NCBI GenBank assembly: GCA_001683905.1
Contig: LXQK01000094.1
Coordinates: 1 to 46,707, forward strand
Length of the DNA: 46,707 bases
Reading direction: 5' to 3'
Source of the DNA: Marivirga sp. ANT-B6
GTDB taxonomy: Bacteria; Bacteroidota; Bacteroidia; Cytophagales; Cyclobacteriaceae
Below are positions 34,019-42,468 of this stretch, piece by piece. Both the position numbers and the translations under genes were made by a program. The notes below the pieces were generated by a model, which saw only the letters and a list, made by a program, of their open reading frames with translations, was not told where the DNA came from and ran no database searches. Each line of letters opens with the position of its first letter. Positions within the stretch are counted from its first letter, which is position 1.

Positions 34019-34144
34019 ACAGGTAAATTTACCAGGAATCGATCCTGCGCAGGTGGTTTGTATTTATCGTGGGCGTTTGGGTTTTTTATTCATTTTTTAA
34101 TCCTTAGTTTTAGTATCTAAGGCACATACGGCGAATTATCTTAT

Positions 34145-35647
34145 ATGGACTACATTATTGGATTAGACATTGGCACTACCAGCACCAAGGCAATAGCGCT
34201 GAATCTTGAAGGCAATCTATTGGTTGAAAATCAAATTGGCTATCCGATCTTACAACCTTTACCGACCCACAGCGAGCAAGATCCTGATGAAATTTTCAAT
34301 GCTGTACTTCAAAGCATCAGGTTTGTCACTGATACGTTAGCTGGCAAAGCTAATGTACTACGCGGAATTAGTTGTAGTAGCGCCATGCATAGCCTTATCG
34401 TAATGGATCAGTGGCATATGCCTCTCACCAATTCCATCATCTGGGCCGATACACGCAGTACACAAGTTGCTGCTAAAATCAAAGATACAGACCTGGGGAC
34501 TAATATCTATCATCAGACGGGCACACCGATTCACCCGATGTCTCCCTTGACAAAAATAATATGGATAAGAGAACATATGCCTGATGTTTATAGGAGGGCT
34601 TTTAAATATATATCTATTAAGGAATATATTATTTACCGGCTTTTCGGGCAATACATTGTCGATTATTCCATTGCTTCGGCTACGGGACTTTTCGATATTT
34701 ATCTATTTCAATGGCACCAGGATGCGCTTGCTTTAGCTGGTATTAAAAGCGAACAGTTATCTGAGCCCGTGCCTACTACCCATATTGTCAGGGGCGTGAG
34801 AAAGGAATTTTTAAAGGTGTTGAATATAGCAAAAGAAACGCCTTTTATCGTAGGAGCTAGCGATGGTTGCCTTTCCAATGTAGGATCTGGCGCGATAAGA
34901 AAAGGGGAAGCTACGGTAACCATTGGTACTAGCGGCGCTATTCGGGTGGTTACCGATGAACCCAAAGAGGACCAGAAGCAGCGGATTTTTAACTATATTC
35001 TTACGGAGGAAAAGTATATTTCTGGTGGTGCTATGAACAATGGTGCTATCATTTTGCAGTGGTTTATGGATAATTTTTTAAATCTGGAAATAGAAAAAGT
35101 AAAAGCGCAAAACCATGATCCTTACGCCTTCATTGCTGAGGAGGTATTTAAAGTGCCAACAGGGAGCGATGGATTGATATTTTTGCCTTATTTATTGGGT
35201 GAAAGGGCGCCACATTGGAATGCTTCAGCGCGCGGTGTATTTTTTGGTATCCATATGAAGCACGAGCGGCCTCACTTTATCAGGGCAGTGATGGAAGGTG
35301 TCATCTTTGGTATCTACAGTATTGGAGAGGCCATGGAGGATGTGACTGGGCATATCGACGTCATATATGCCAATGGCGGATTTTCCAAATCGCCCTTTTG
35401 GGTTCAGATGCTTTCCGATATCTTCAATAAGAGAGTCCGCTTGACGCAAACCTCTGAAGGGTCTGCTGTAGGTGCCTGCCTGTTGGGAATGAAGGCGTTG
35501 CACATCATCGACGATTTCGATGATGTTTCTGACTTCGTAGAAATGGGAGAAGAGTTCGTTCCTGATTATGAGACACATCTGGCTCTAATGGCCAATTATC
35601 AGATATTCAAACGGATTTACCAGAAGCTTGAAAGTGAATTTGTTTAA
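34145..35647 (+). CDS. gntK: FGGY-family carbohydrate kinase, probably gluconokinase
   Basis: 500 residues with the two-domain actin-like FGGY fold. The phosphate-1 loop is DIGTTSTKA (8-16), followed by SEQDPDEIFNAV. The catalytic region is GISCSSAMHSL with WADTRS. The phosphate-2 loop is TIGTSGAIRV, and the adenosine-site region is YANGGFSKSPFWVQMLSDIF. The subtype resembles the gluconate kinases annotated as GntK more than xylulokinase or glycerol kinase; this is a judgement by motif, so the substrate (gluconate, xylulose) is not certain. It phosphorylates the sugar with ATP in the cytosol. Its end is marked by a strong hairpin shared with the convergent ABC gene. Confidence 0.75.
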   Translation: MDYIIGLDIGTTSTKAIALNLEGNLLVENQIGYPILQPLPTHSEQDPDEIFNAVLQSIRFVTDTLAGKANVLRGISCSSAMHSLIVMDQWHMPLTNSIIWADTRSTQVAAKIKDTDLGTNIYHQTGTPIHPMSPLTKIIWIREHMPDVYRRAFKYISIKEYIIYRLFGQYIVDYSIASATGLFDIYLFQWHQDALALAGIKSEQLSEPVPTTHIVRGVRKEFLKVLNIAKETPFIVGASDGCLSNVGSGAIRKGEATVTIGTSGAIRVVTDEPKEDQKQRIFNYILTEEKYISGGAMNNGAIILQWFMDNFLNLEIEKVKAQNHDPYAFIAEEVFKVPTGSDGLIFLPYLLGERAPHWNASARGVFFGIHMKHERPHFIRAVMEGVIFGIYSIGEAMEDVTGHIDVIYANGGFSKSPFWVQMLSDIFNKRVRLTQTSEGSAVGACLLGMKALHIIDDFDDVSDFVEMGEEFVPDYETHLALMANYQIFKRIYQKLESEFV

Positions 35648-35724
35648 ATTGCCGGGTTGCCCTGGGGTTATGTGGAAAAATCATTCATCTATCCCTTAAA
35701 GAAGCCTTATTACGATAAAAGTAA

Positions 35725-35750
35725 AAAATGGCGCCTTCTGGCGCCATTTT
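35725..35750. terminator. Bidirectional terminator between gntK and the ABC ATPase
   Basis: Perfect 11-bp stem AAAATGGCGCC/GGCGCCATTTT (arms 35725-35735 and 35740-35750) with a TTCT loop. The T and A ends serve as U-tracts on either strand. It lies between convergent stop codons. Confidence 0.88.
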
Positions 35751-35772
35751 AATTGGTGTGGTTTTTACTTTA

Positions 35773-36477
35773 TTATAGCGAGTCAGCCTTGGCGACAACA
35801 GATGTGTCTTCATGTACGTATCCATCCAACAACTGAATCGTTCTGGTGCCATAGGCTGCATTGTCAAGGGAATGGGTGACCTGTATAATTGTGATGCCTT
35901 CTTCCTGGTTAAGTTTCCTGAACAGCTCCATGACCTGAACGCCCTGTCCCGAATGTAGATTGCCCGTAGGCTCATCTGCCAGCAATAACTTCGGACCGCT
36001 GATAAGCGCTCGGGCTATGCCTACCATTTGCTGTTGCCCCCCCGATAATTGATGTGGAAACAGGTCTTTTTTAGCGACCATATTGAACCTGTCGAGCATC
36101 TCCGCAACCAGTGCTTTTCTTTCACCTCCCTTGACACCCTTGTAAAGCAGTGGCGTCTCGATGTTTTCGTATACCGTTAGTTCGTCAATCAGGTGGTACG
36201 CCTGGAAAATAAAACCGATGTTATTTTTATGAAGCTCACTTCTTTTTCGTTCCTTTAATTCGTGAACAGGCTGGTCCATAAAATAATATGCACCTTGAGA
36301 TGGTTCATCCAGCATGCCGATGATATTCACCAGGGTCGATTTTCCCGCACCGCTGGGGCCCATAATGGTAACGAATTCTCCTTCTCGAATTTCAAGATCA
36401 ATTCTTTTTAAGATAAAGGTTCTTTGAAACCGGGAATCGTAAAATTTATCAATATTTTCTAAGCGTATCAACGTCAT
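35773..36477 (-). CDS. ABC transporter ATP-binding protein (MacB/LolD type), no permease nearby
   Basis: 234 residues from the ATG at 36477. A start at 36504 would overlap the previous gene and adds nine residues before the conserved LIRLENI. Walker A is GPSGAGKST (40-48), the Q-loop FQAYHL, the signature LSGGQQQ (144-150), Walker B LLLADEP (164-170) and the H-loop VTHS. The residue after the signature is Met (QQQMVGIARAL), where Arg is common in this family. Such ATPases power MacB-type efflux or LolCDE lipoprotein release and need a permease, yet none is encoded here. It follows the TSGGS-repeat gene by 16 nt. Confidence 0.85.
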   Translation of the reverse strand: MTLIRLENIDKFYDSRFQRTFILKRIDLEIREGEFVTIMGPSGAGKSTLVNIIGMLDEPSQGAYYFMDQPVHELKERKRSELHKNNIGFIFQAYHLIDELTVYENIETPLLYKGVKGGERKALVAEMLDRFNMVAKKDLFPHQLSGGQQQMVGIARALISGPKLLLADEPTGNLHSGQGVQVMELFRKLNQEEGITIIQVTHSLDNAAYGTRTIQLLDGYVHEDTSVVAKADSL

Positions 36478-36493
36478 AAGTGAGTAGTTTTGG

Positions 36494-37471
36494 CTATTTG
36501 GCAAAGGCGAGGTTCACGTTACCCCCAGATGTTTTCATTTTCACAACAGTACCACCGCCGTGCATGGTGCCTATGATATGGTCTTTTTCCTTGCGCCCTT
36601 CGAAATTTTGTAGTTGGGTGATCACGCTACTTCCTTTAAGGTCAAGATCCAGGCCTTTTCGTGAAGGAATATTCGCATGAATGCTCCCACCACTGGTTGA
36701 TAAAATCAGGTATTCCTCCAGCTCTACGATGTTCGCCTTAATACTTCCTCCGCTGGTTGATGCATCTATTGCTCCAGCTACTTCATCTAAGGAAATGCTG
36801 CCACCAGAGGTGTGCACCCTAAGCTTTCCTGATCCCTTCTTCACCTGAATGGAGCCACCACTTGTCGTGGCATCAAGTTTTCCTTCGTAGCTTTCGATGC
36901 GGATAGAGCCTCCGGAAGTTTTTGCTTCCGTGTTGCCCCGGATCGCACTGCATTTGATGGAGCCACCGCTGGTACGTATCTTCTGTTCCCCATCCAGATC
37001 ACTTACCTGGATACTTCCACCGCTGGTTTTTAAATCTGATGAGACGTGATGCGGGATATATACCTTAAACGAGATACTAGGCTTTTCAGTAAACCAGCCA
37101 CCATCGTTATGGGCTTCTGCAATAGCACGAATGGTATTACCATCCTGTTCAATCGTAATGGTATAATCTTCTAAAGCTTTCTCAATTGATGAACCAATGG
37201 AAAAAAAGCCACCCTTACCCTTTTTTACATACATTTCTACCTTTACATCATTTCCTTGCTGTCCTACCACAGTGATTGCTCCGCCTGAGGTTTTAACGAT
37301 CAAATTACCAGCTCCTGACAGCTTAAATTTCTTGATAAGAAAAGGATCATTCTCGTCGACGCTCGTGTGTTTTGGATATAAGTTAAAGTCGGGAAGAACA
37401 ACTTCGTTGAGAACCGAACTGTTGATAAAAACAGCTGTAAAAAAAGCAGTTACAAGTTTTATATAATCCAT
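36494..37471 (-). CDS. Secreted DUF4097-like beta-solenoid protein with TSGGSI repeats
   Basis: 325 residues with a signal-like N-terminus (about 1-20). Nine TSGG motifs occur (TSGGAI, then seven TSGGSI, then TSGGNV). From the second to the eighth they are about 18-23 residues apart, each at a turn before a short beta-strand, the pattern of a parallel beta-helix of the DUF4097 'putative adhesin' type. The middle carries an insertion (about 80-145). It is probably periplasmic or surface-exposed. It is the first gene of a two-gene operon with an ABC ATPase, preceded by a sigma-54-like element and a long inverted repeat, so expression is probably stress- or signal-controlled. Function not known. 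Confidence 0.75.
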   Translation of the reverse strand: MDYIKLVTAFFTAVFINSSVLNEVVLPDFNLYPKHTSVDENDPFLIKKFKLSGAGNLIVKTSGGAITVVGQQGNDVKVEMYVKKGKGGFFSIGSSIEKALEDYTITIEQDGNTIRAIAEAHNDGGWFTEKPSISFKVYIPHHVSSDLKTSGGSIQVSDLDGEQKIRTSGGSIKCSAIRGNTEAKTSGGSIRIESYEGKLDATTSGGSIQVKKGSGKLRVHTSGGSISLDEVAGAIDASTSGGSIKANIVELEEYLILSTSGGSIHANIPSRKGLDLDLKGSSVITQLQNFEGRKEKDHIIGTMHGGGTVVKMKTSGGNVNLAFAK

Positions 37472-37519
37472 GGCTGGTTGGGGCGTATTTTTTGAAATTT
37501 AATATTACAGATAATCTTT

Positions 37520-37535
37520 ACCAATATCAATGCCA
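37520..37535 (-). promoter_or_regulatory. Sigma-54-like promoter element upstream of the TSGGS/ABC operon
   Basis: On the minus strand TGGCATTGATATTGGT resembles the -24/-12 form TGGCAY-N5-TTGCW. The GG and the TTG are correctly spaced; the -12 GC reads GG. It lies 49 nt before the start codon. No TAnnTTTG box is seen in this intergenic region, which favours a non-housekeeping promoter. Confidence 0.35.
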
Positions 37536-37587
37536 GAGCTTAAATAACTGTATTCTAACTAGTTAAGTCGATTGAACATATAGTAAC

Positions 37588-37623
37588 TGTACGGATATGA
37601 ACAATAGTGTTCAAAAGTGTACA
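37588..37623. promoter_or_regulatory. 36-bp inverted repeat, probable operator or enhancer
   Basis: Two 16-bp half-sites of the form TGTAC-N5-TGAACA face each other (37588-37603 and, inverted, 37608-37623) around a 4-bp spacer ATAG. Twelve of 16 positions match. It lies 53-103 bp upstream of the sigma-54-like element, a typical place for an enhancer-binding activator dimer. A further TGAACA lies at 37573-37578. Confidence 0.6.
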
Positions 37624-37703
37624 TGATATATGGTGAAGTTAAAATATGGGGATTTGAAGGTCAAATACTAACGATGTAAAAGTCAATACCAGGTGTTTAC
37701 TCC

Positions 37704-38264
37704 TCAATCGTTAAAGAGATTCATCGTTCTTTCTATTCCGACCGTACAAAATGATAAAATCATTTCGCCGGCTTTATCCATTAAAGTTGGCAAAACGGCA
37801 AGTTCATTTGGCGTGAAATTACTTAAGACATAGTCTACCTGTTGCCCCTTGTGAAAATTATCACTTATACCAAATTTTAACCTCGCATAGTCATTGCCAC
37901 CCAGATGTTCTTCTACGCTTTTCAATCCGTTGTGTCCGGCTGCAGAACCCTTTGCTCGCATGCGCATCTTTTCGTAGGGTAAGGCGATGTCGTCTGTGAT
38001 CACCAGAACATTTTCTTTCGCGATCTTAAGGTCTTTCATCCAATAGTTAACGGCTTTACCGCTTAGATTCATGAAAGTAGTCGGTTTAATGAGGTAAATC
38101 TGTCGGCTTTTAAATTTAAAATCGGCCTGAAAAGCCAACCCGCTGCTATTGAAGGTAATCTTTTGCTGTTCTGCAAGTCTATCCAGTACCAGGAAGCCAA
38201 TATTATGGCGGGTAAGCTCATAGGCAGGGCCAATATTTCCTAATCCTACTATTAGATATTTCAT
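37704..38264 (-). CDS. pth: Peptidyl-tRNA hydrolase
   Basis: 186 residues, full length. The catalytic His20 is in TRHNIGF, Asn10 in GLGNIG, the conserved Asp in ITDDIALP near residue 93, and AGHNGLKSV follows. Pth cleaves the ester bond of peptidyl-tRNA dropped by ribosomes and recycles the tRNA. It is the last gene of the tRNA-Gln-prs-rplY-pth set, a common order in bacteria. It lies 133 nt after rplY and beyond a terminator, so expression may depend on read-through or its own promoter. Confidence 0.94.
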   Translation of the reverse strand: MKYLIVGLGNIGPAYELTRHNIGFLVLDRLAEQQKITFNSSGLAFQADFKFKSRQIYLIKPTTFMNLSGKAVNYWMKDLKIAKENVLVITDDIALPYEKMRMRAKGSAAGHNGLKSVEEHLGGNDYARLKFGISDNFHKGQQVDYVLSNFTPNELAVLPTLMDKAGEMILSFCTVGIERTMNLFND

Positions 38265-38352
38265 GCTTGGTCGAGATTCAGTTTATAACGGAATAACAGT
38301 TGTATTGAAAGGTAAATGATATACCTTGGCAAAACTATACAATGAAAAAAAA

Positions 38353-38371
38353 ATCCTGCCATGAGCAGGAT
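38353..38371 (-). terminator. Terminator after rplY
   Basis: Inverted repeat ATCCTGC/GCAGGAT with a 5-nt loop, followed on the minus strand by eight T (opposite A 38345-38352). It separates rplY from pth, so it may act as an attenuator. Confidence 0.75.
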
Positions 38372-38397
38372 CTTTCTTTTCTAAAACCTTGAGAATG

Positions 38398-39030
38398 TTA
38401 TTCTGCAGTAGCTTCGGTTTCTCCTTCTTCGCTACCTTCAGCTTCAGTTTCAGCCAACTCTTCGTCTTCAGCTCCAACACCACGTAATGCTCTTGGCGTT
38501 TCGACAGAAGCAATAGTAACCAATGGGCTGGTCAAAATATCAAAGCCCTTTGTTTTTATTTCAGCTACCTTCAAAGATTTGCCAAGCTTAAGCTTAGAGA
38601 CATCTACTGAAATGGTGTCCGGCATTTTGTCTGGCAAAGCTTTTACAGATAATGTTCTTTTCTTGATGTATAATTTACCACCCTTTAGCACACCAGGAGC
38701 ACTTCCTTCCATTTTTACTGGAATCTCCATCTTCATTTCTTTATCGTCGAAAACCTGAAGAAAGTCAGCATGTAATATGATTTCATTTACCGGGTGGAAC
38801 TGTATATCCTTTAGGATACACCTGTACTCATCTCCTTCAATGTTTAGCAACACCATGGCTGCATCTGGCGAATACACCAAACTTTTAAAAAGTATCATCG
38901 GTGAGAAAAAGTGGATCTGATCTTTTCCGCCATACATTACACATGGCACGTGACTTTCAGCACGAAGCCTTTTGGCTTCTTTCTTACCGAGATTTGCTCT
39001 GTTATACCCTATAATCTCTATTGTTTTCAT
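38398..39030 (-). CDS. rplY: 50S ribosomal protein L25 (Ctc form)
   Basis: 210 residues from the ATG at 39030 (MKTIEIIGYNRANLGKKEAK); an upstream ATG at 39048 adds six residues without homology. The N-terminal L25 domain (about 1-95, VPCVMYGG and FHPVNEIILHADFLQV) binds 5S rRNA. The C-terminal TL5/Ctc domain (about 100-185, GVLKGGKLYIKKRTL) follows. The last about 25 residues are a Glu/Ala-rich acidic tail, common in Bacteroidota. It lies 75 nt after prs and is presumably co-transcribed. Confidence 0.93.
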   Translation of the reverse strand: MKTIEIIGYNRANLGKKEAKRLRAESHVPCVMYGGKDQIHFFSPMILFKSLVYSPDAAMVLLNIEGDEYRCILKDIQFHPVNEIILHADFLQVFDDKEMKMEIPVKMEGSAPGVLKGGKLYIKKRTLSVKALPDKMPDTISVDVSKLKLGKSLKVAEIKTKGFDILTSPLVTIASVETPRALRGVGAEDEELAETEAEGSEEGETEATAE

Positions 39031-39105
39031 TGTATTATAATTTTTCAAAAAGCAAATGGAACCCCTACATTTACTCCTTGTTTTAGTTGTTTTGGGGTTC
39101 TGATA

Positions 39106-40035
39106 TTATATAAATAAAGAACTAATAGATTCTTTATCATGAATTCTTTTTACAGCTTCAGCAAATAGCTCAGCAACAGACAGAACTTTAATCTTCGGAG
39201 ACTCTCTTCTTAGAGGAATGGTATCTGTAACTGCGAGCTCCAGGATGACACTATTTTCGATATTTTCATATGCCTTTCCGGAAAGCACAGGGTGCGTACA
39301 TATTGCACGAACCGACCTTGCACCTTTTTTCATGATAATCTCTGCTGCCTTGCATAACGTTCCTCCTGTGTCGATCAAATCGTCAACAAGAATAACATTC
39401 TTATCTTCTACGTCGCCAATGACCTGCATCGATGCTATTTCATTCGCCCTCTTCCTGTGTTTGTCACAAACGACAATATCGGCATGAAAAAACTTGGCGT
39501 ACGATCTTGCTCTACCTACACCACCTACGTCGGGAGCAGCAAATACTAGATTTTCCTGTACTCCTAGCGACTTGATGTAGGGGATGAAGATCGCCGAACC
39601 ATATAAATGGTCTACGGGAAAATCGAAAAACCCCTGGATCTGGCCTGCATGAAGGTCGCAAGTCATCAGACGATCAGCACCAGCGGCAGAAAACAAATTT
39701 GCAACAAGTTTTGCTGCAATAGCAACTCTCGGCCTATCTTTCCTATCCTGCCTTGCATATCCGAAATAAGGTACAATTACAGTAACATAATGGGCTGATG
39801 CGCGCCTGGCTGCATCTACCATCAACAAAAGCTCCATCAAATTATCTGATGGTGGAAATGTAGATTGTATTAAAAATACATCGGACCCTCTAATTGATTC
39901 ATCAAAACTTACTGAAATCTCTCCGTCACTAAATTGCTGGCTGGTGAAGGCCCCTAAATCTTTTCCGTAGTGTGTGGAAATTTTTTTTGCAAGGTACTCT
40001 GAATTTCTTCCTGAAAAGAGTTTAACTGCGGTCAT
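39106..40035 (-). CDS. prs: Ribose-phosphate pyrophosphokinase
   Basis: 309 residues, full length. Markers are KLFSGRNSEYLA at the start, FSDGEISV, FLIQSTFPPSDN, YFGYARQDRK (ATP site), CDLHAGQIQGFF, the flexible loop DKHRKRAN, and the ribose-5-phosphate loop VDDLIDTGGTL. It makes PRPP from ribose-5-phosphate and ATP for nucleotide, His and Trp synthesis. It lies 57 nt after tRNA-Gln on the same strand and probably shares its promoter. Confidence 0.95.
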   Translation of the reverse strand: MTAVKLFSGRNSEYLAKKISTHYGKDLGAFTSQQFSDGEISVSFDESIRGSDVFLIQSTFPPSDNLMELLLMVDAARRASAHYVTVIVPYFGYARQDRKDRPRVAIAAKLVANLFSAAGADRLMTCDLHAGQIQGFFDFPVDHLYGSAIFIPYIKSLGVQENLVFAAPDVGGVGRARSYAKFFHADIVVCDKHRKRANEIASMQVIGDVEDKNVILVDDLIDTGGTLCKAAEIIMKKGARSVRAICTHPVLSGKAYENIENSVILELAVTDTIPLRRESPKIKVLSVAELFAEAVKRIHDKESISSLFI

Positions 40036-40092
40036 GAGGTGTTTTCTATTTTAAAAAAGTAATCCCGGCATTTACCAGGATTATTTTTTTGT

Positions 40093-40164
40093 TGTCCGAC
40101 CAGGTCTCGAACCTGGACTCTTCTGAACCAAAATCAGACGTGTTGCCAATTACACCATCGGACA
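40093..40164 (-). tRNA. tRNA-Gln (anticodon TTG)
   Basis: 72 nt that fold as a cloverleaf. The acceptor stem is TGTCCGA/TCGGACA, the D stem GTGT/ACAC, the anticodon stem TCTGA/TCAGA with loop TTTTGGT (anticodon TTG), and the T stem CCAGG/CCTGG with TTCGAGA. CCA is not encoded. It sits in the leader of prs, 57 nt upstream, so processing would release the prs mRNA. Confidence 0.96.
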
Positions 40165-40190
40165 TTAAAGGGCCTTTTTATTTGGGAATA

Positions 40191-40223
40191 CAAATGTATG
40201 TTTATTTTTTTTAAAAGTACAAA
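40191..40223 (-). promoter_or_regulatory. Promoter of tRNA-Gln-prs-rplY-pth
   Basis: On the minus strand TTTG (40223-40220), a 21-nt spacer, then TACATTTG (40198-40191), an exact match to TAnnTTTG. It lies 27 nt before the tRNA 5' end. Confidence 0.65.
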
Positions 40224-40333
40224 TTGACTGCCTAAAAAGTTCTAACAAAATTCAATTACTTTTATTTGCAACAAGCGTTTGTTCCTTAACTCATGCGCAA
40301 CATCAACCTATACTACTTATTATCATGTATATA

Positions 40334-42385
40334 TTAACTCACAGCAGACCCGTTCGATATGGTCGAGGGAGGATGAATGAAATGAAGACTTCCATCTTTA
40401 TCTTCAGCCATTAAAATCATTCCCTGAGACTCTATCCCCATAATTTGTCTGGGTGCCAGGTTAACAAGGATGCTTACTTGCCTTCCTACAACAGTCTCCG
40501 GTTCGAAATGCTCAGCTATGCCACTTACGACAGTGCGTTGGTCGAAGCCGGTATCTACTTTTAATTTCAAAAGCTTTTTTGACCTTGGAACGCGCTCTGC
40601 AGCTAGTATGGTAGCAATGCGGATATCATTTTTTGTAAAGTCATCAAATTGAACGGTTTGCTTTGCTGGTGTTACTACTTTATTCTCCAATGCGTTGGCT
40701 GCCTTTGTATCCATAAGCTTCTGTACTTGTTTTTCTATTAGTTCATCTTCAATTTTTTCAAATAAAAGGGAGCTTTCTCCCAGCTGGTGCCCCGGTTGTA
40801 GTATACTAATTTTACCAGCATTTTCCCATTTCAGCAGATCTAACTGAAGCATCAATAATAACTTAGCGGAAGTAAAGGGCAAAAATGGTTCTGAAACAAT
40901 GGCTAATGTTGCAGCAATCTGCAAGCTGATATTCATAATCGTTGCTACCCGCTCTGCGTCGGTCTTAATCAGCTTCCATGGTTCAGTATCGGCCAAATAT
41001 TTGTTACCTAGCCTGGCTAAATCCATTAATTCCGACAGTGCATCGCGAAATTTAAAGATCTCTATAGCTTTTCCTATACGCAAGGGAAATTCTTCCAGCT
41101 TTGCAATTACTTCCTCGTCAATAGAATAAAGCGTTTTACGTGCAGGCACTTTTCCCTGGTAGTATTTGGCCGTAAGCACCAGCACTCTATTGATGAAGTT
41201 GCCAAAAATGGCCAATAATTCATTATTATTTCTTGCCTGGTAATCTTTCCAGGTAAAATCGTAGTCTTTGGTTTCAGGGGCGTTGGCACACAATGCAAAA
41301 CGCAGTACATCTTCTTTTCCAGGCAGGTCCTGCAAATATTCATGCAGCCATACCGCCCAGTTTCGGGAGGTTGAAATCTTATTGCCCTCCAGGTTTAAAA
41401 ACTCGTTGGCAGGTACATTTTCTGGCAGGATAAACCCACCATGTGCCTTTAGCATCGTAGGAAAGATGATACAGTGGAAGACAATATTATCCTTGCCAAT
41501 AAAGTGGACGAGTTTCGTTTCTTTATCCTGCCAGTAAGGAACCCAGTCTTTCTGGTTTTGTGCAGCCCAATCCTTGGTAGCGGAAATATAGCCTATAGGT
41601 GCATCAAACCAGACATACAATACTTTACCTGCTGCATCTTGTAGGGGTACCGGCACACCCCATTCCAGGTCTCTGGTGACAGCACGGGGCTGCAAACCTT
41701 GCTCAATCCAGGATTTACACTGGCCATATACATTACTCTTCCATTCCTGATGTCCTTCCAAAATCCACTCCCGCAGCCACTTTTCATATTTGTCGAGCGG
41801 CAAATACCAGTGTCGGGTTTCCTTAAGTACTGGCTTTTCTCCACTGATCATCGAACGTGGGTCTTTCAGATCGTTAGGGCTTAGCGTGGATCCACAACTT
41901 TCACACTGATCGCCATAGGCATCTTTATTGCCGCAAACCGGGCAGGTACCCATGATATATCGGTCGGCCAGGAATTGCTCATTTTTCTGATCATAATATT
42001 GCTCCGAGGTCTTCTCTTCAAAAACCCCTTTTTGGTAGAGCGTGGTGAAAAAATCAGATGCTGTTTGATGGTGAACAGGTGACGACGTTCGGCTATAAAT
42101 ATCAAAACTTATACCTAGCTGATAAAAGCTTTCCTTAATAAGGCCATGGTACTTGTCTACAATTTGTTGCGGTGTGGCACCTTCTTTTTTCGCCCTCAAA
42201 GTAATCGGTACGCCATGTTCGTCAGATCCGCATACAAAAGCTACTGCTCGGTCATTTGCCCTTAGATACCGTGCATAGATATCAGCAGGGATGTAAACTC
42301 CGGCCAGGTGGCCTATATGGACAGGTCCGTTGGCATAGGGCAGGGCAGCAGTTATCGTATATCTCTGGAAATTTTTCGAGCTCAT
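40334..42385 (-). CDS. metG: Methionyl-tRNA synthetase
   Basis: 683 residues. The HIGH motif is at 23-26 ([10 protein letters not shown]). The zinc knuckle contains CPVCG and CESCG. The KMSKS-type loop reads KISTS (336-340). An anticodon-binding helical domain and a C-terminal tRNA-binding/dimerisation domain (about 580-683, [18 protein letters not shown]) follow. It charges initiator and elongator tRNA-Met. Length and domain order fit the two-knuckle MetG with the C-terminal extension. The 169 nt between its stop and the tRNA hold only the prs promoter. Confidence 0.96.
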   Translation of the reverse strand: MSSKNFQRYTITAALPYANGPVHIGHLAGVYIPADIYARYLRANDRAVAFVCGSDEHGVPITLRAKKEGATPQQIVDKYHGLIKESFYQLGISFDIYSRTSSPVHHQTASDFFTTLYQKGVFEEKTSEQYYDQKNEQFLADRYIMGTCPVCGNKDAYGDQCESCGSTLSPNDLKDPRSMISGEKPVLKETRHWYLPLDKYEKWLREWILEGHQEWKSNVYGQCKSWIEQGLQPRAVTRDLEWGVPVPLQDAAGKVLYVWFDAPIGYISATKDWAAQNQKDWVPYWQDKETKLVHFIGKDNIVFHCIIFPTMLKAHGGFILPENVPANEFLNLEGNKISTSRNWAVWLHEYLQDLPGKEDVLRFALCANAPETKDYDFTWKDYQARNNNELLAIFGNFINRVLVLTAKYYQGKVPARKTLYSIDEEVIAKLEEFPLRIGKAIEIFKFRDALSELMDLARLGNKYLADTEPWKLIKTDAERVATIMNISLQIAATLAIVSEPFLPFTSAKLLLMLQLDLLKWENAGKISILQPGHQLGESSLLFEKIEDELIEKQVQKLMDTKAANALENKVVTPAKQTVQFDDFTKNDIRIATILAAERVPRSKKLLKLKVDTGFDQRTVVSGIAEHFEPETVVGRQVSILVNLAPRQIMGIESQGMILMAEDKDGSLHFIHPPSTISNGSAVS

Positions 42386-42401
42386 CAGACATAATTTTGA
42401 A

Positions 42402-42409
42402 CAAAGTTA
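42402..42409 (-). promoter_or_regulatory. Candidate -7 box of metG
   Basis: TAACTTTG on the minus strand, an exact TAnnTTTG match 16 nt before the metG start. A clear upstream box is not seen. Confidence 0.4.
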
Positions 42410-42468
42410 TCAAAATTAATTTTTAAAACAGCCCAATTAAGAATGTAATGCAGTGGATTTGGCAAGCG

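Noticed and set aside
36477-36504. Earlier start codon for the ABC ATPase at 36504
   Set aside because: Adds nine residues without family similarity and would overlap the end of the solenoid gene by 11 nt; ATG 36477 sits directly before the conserved start of the ATPase domain.
36538-37295. Regularly spaced TCCACC-type blocks, first suspected as a CRISPR array
   Set aside because: They are degenerate codons for TSGGSI turns within one open frame; spacing varies and repeats are too short and diverged for CRISPR.
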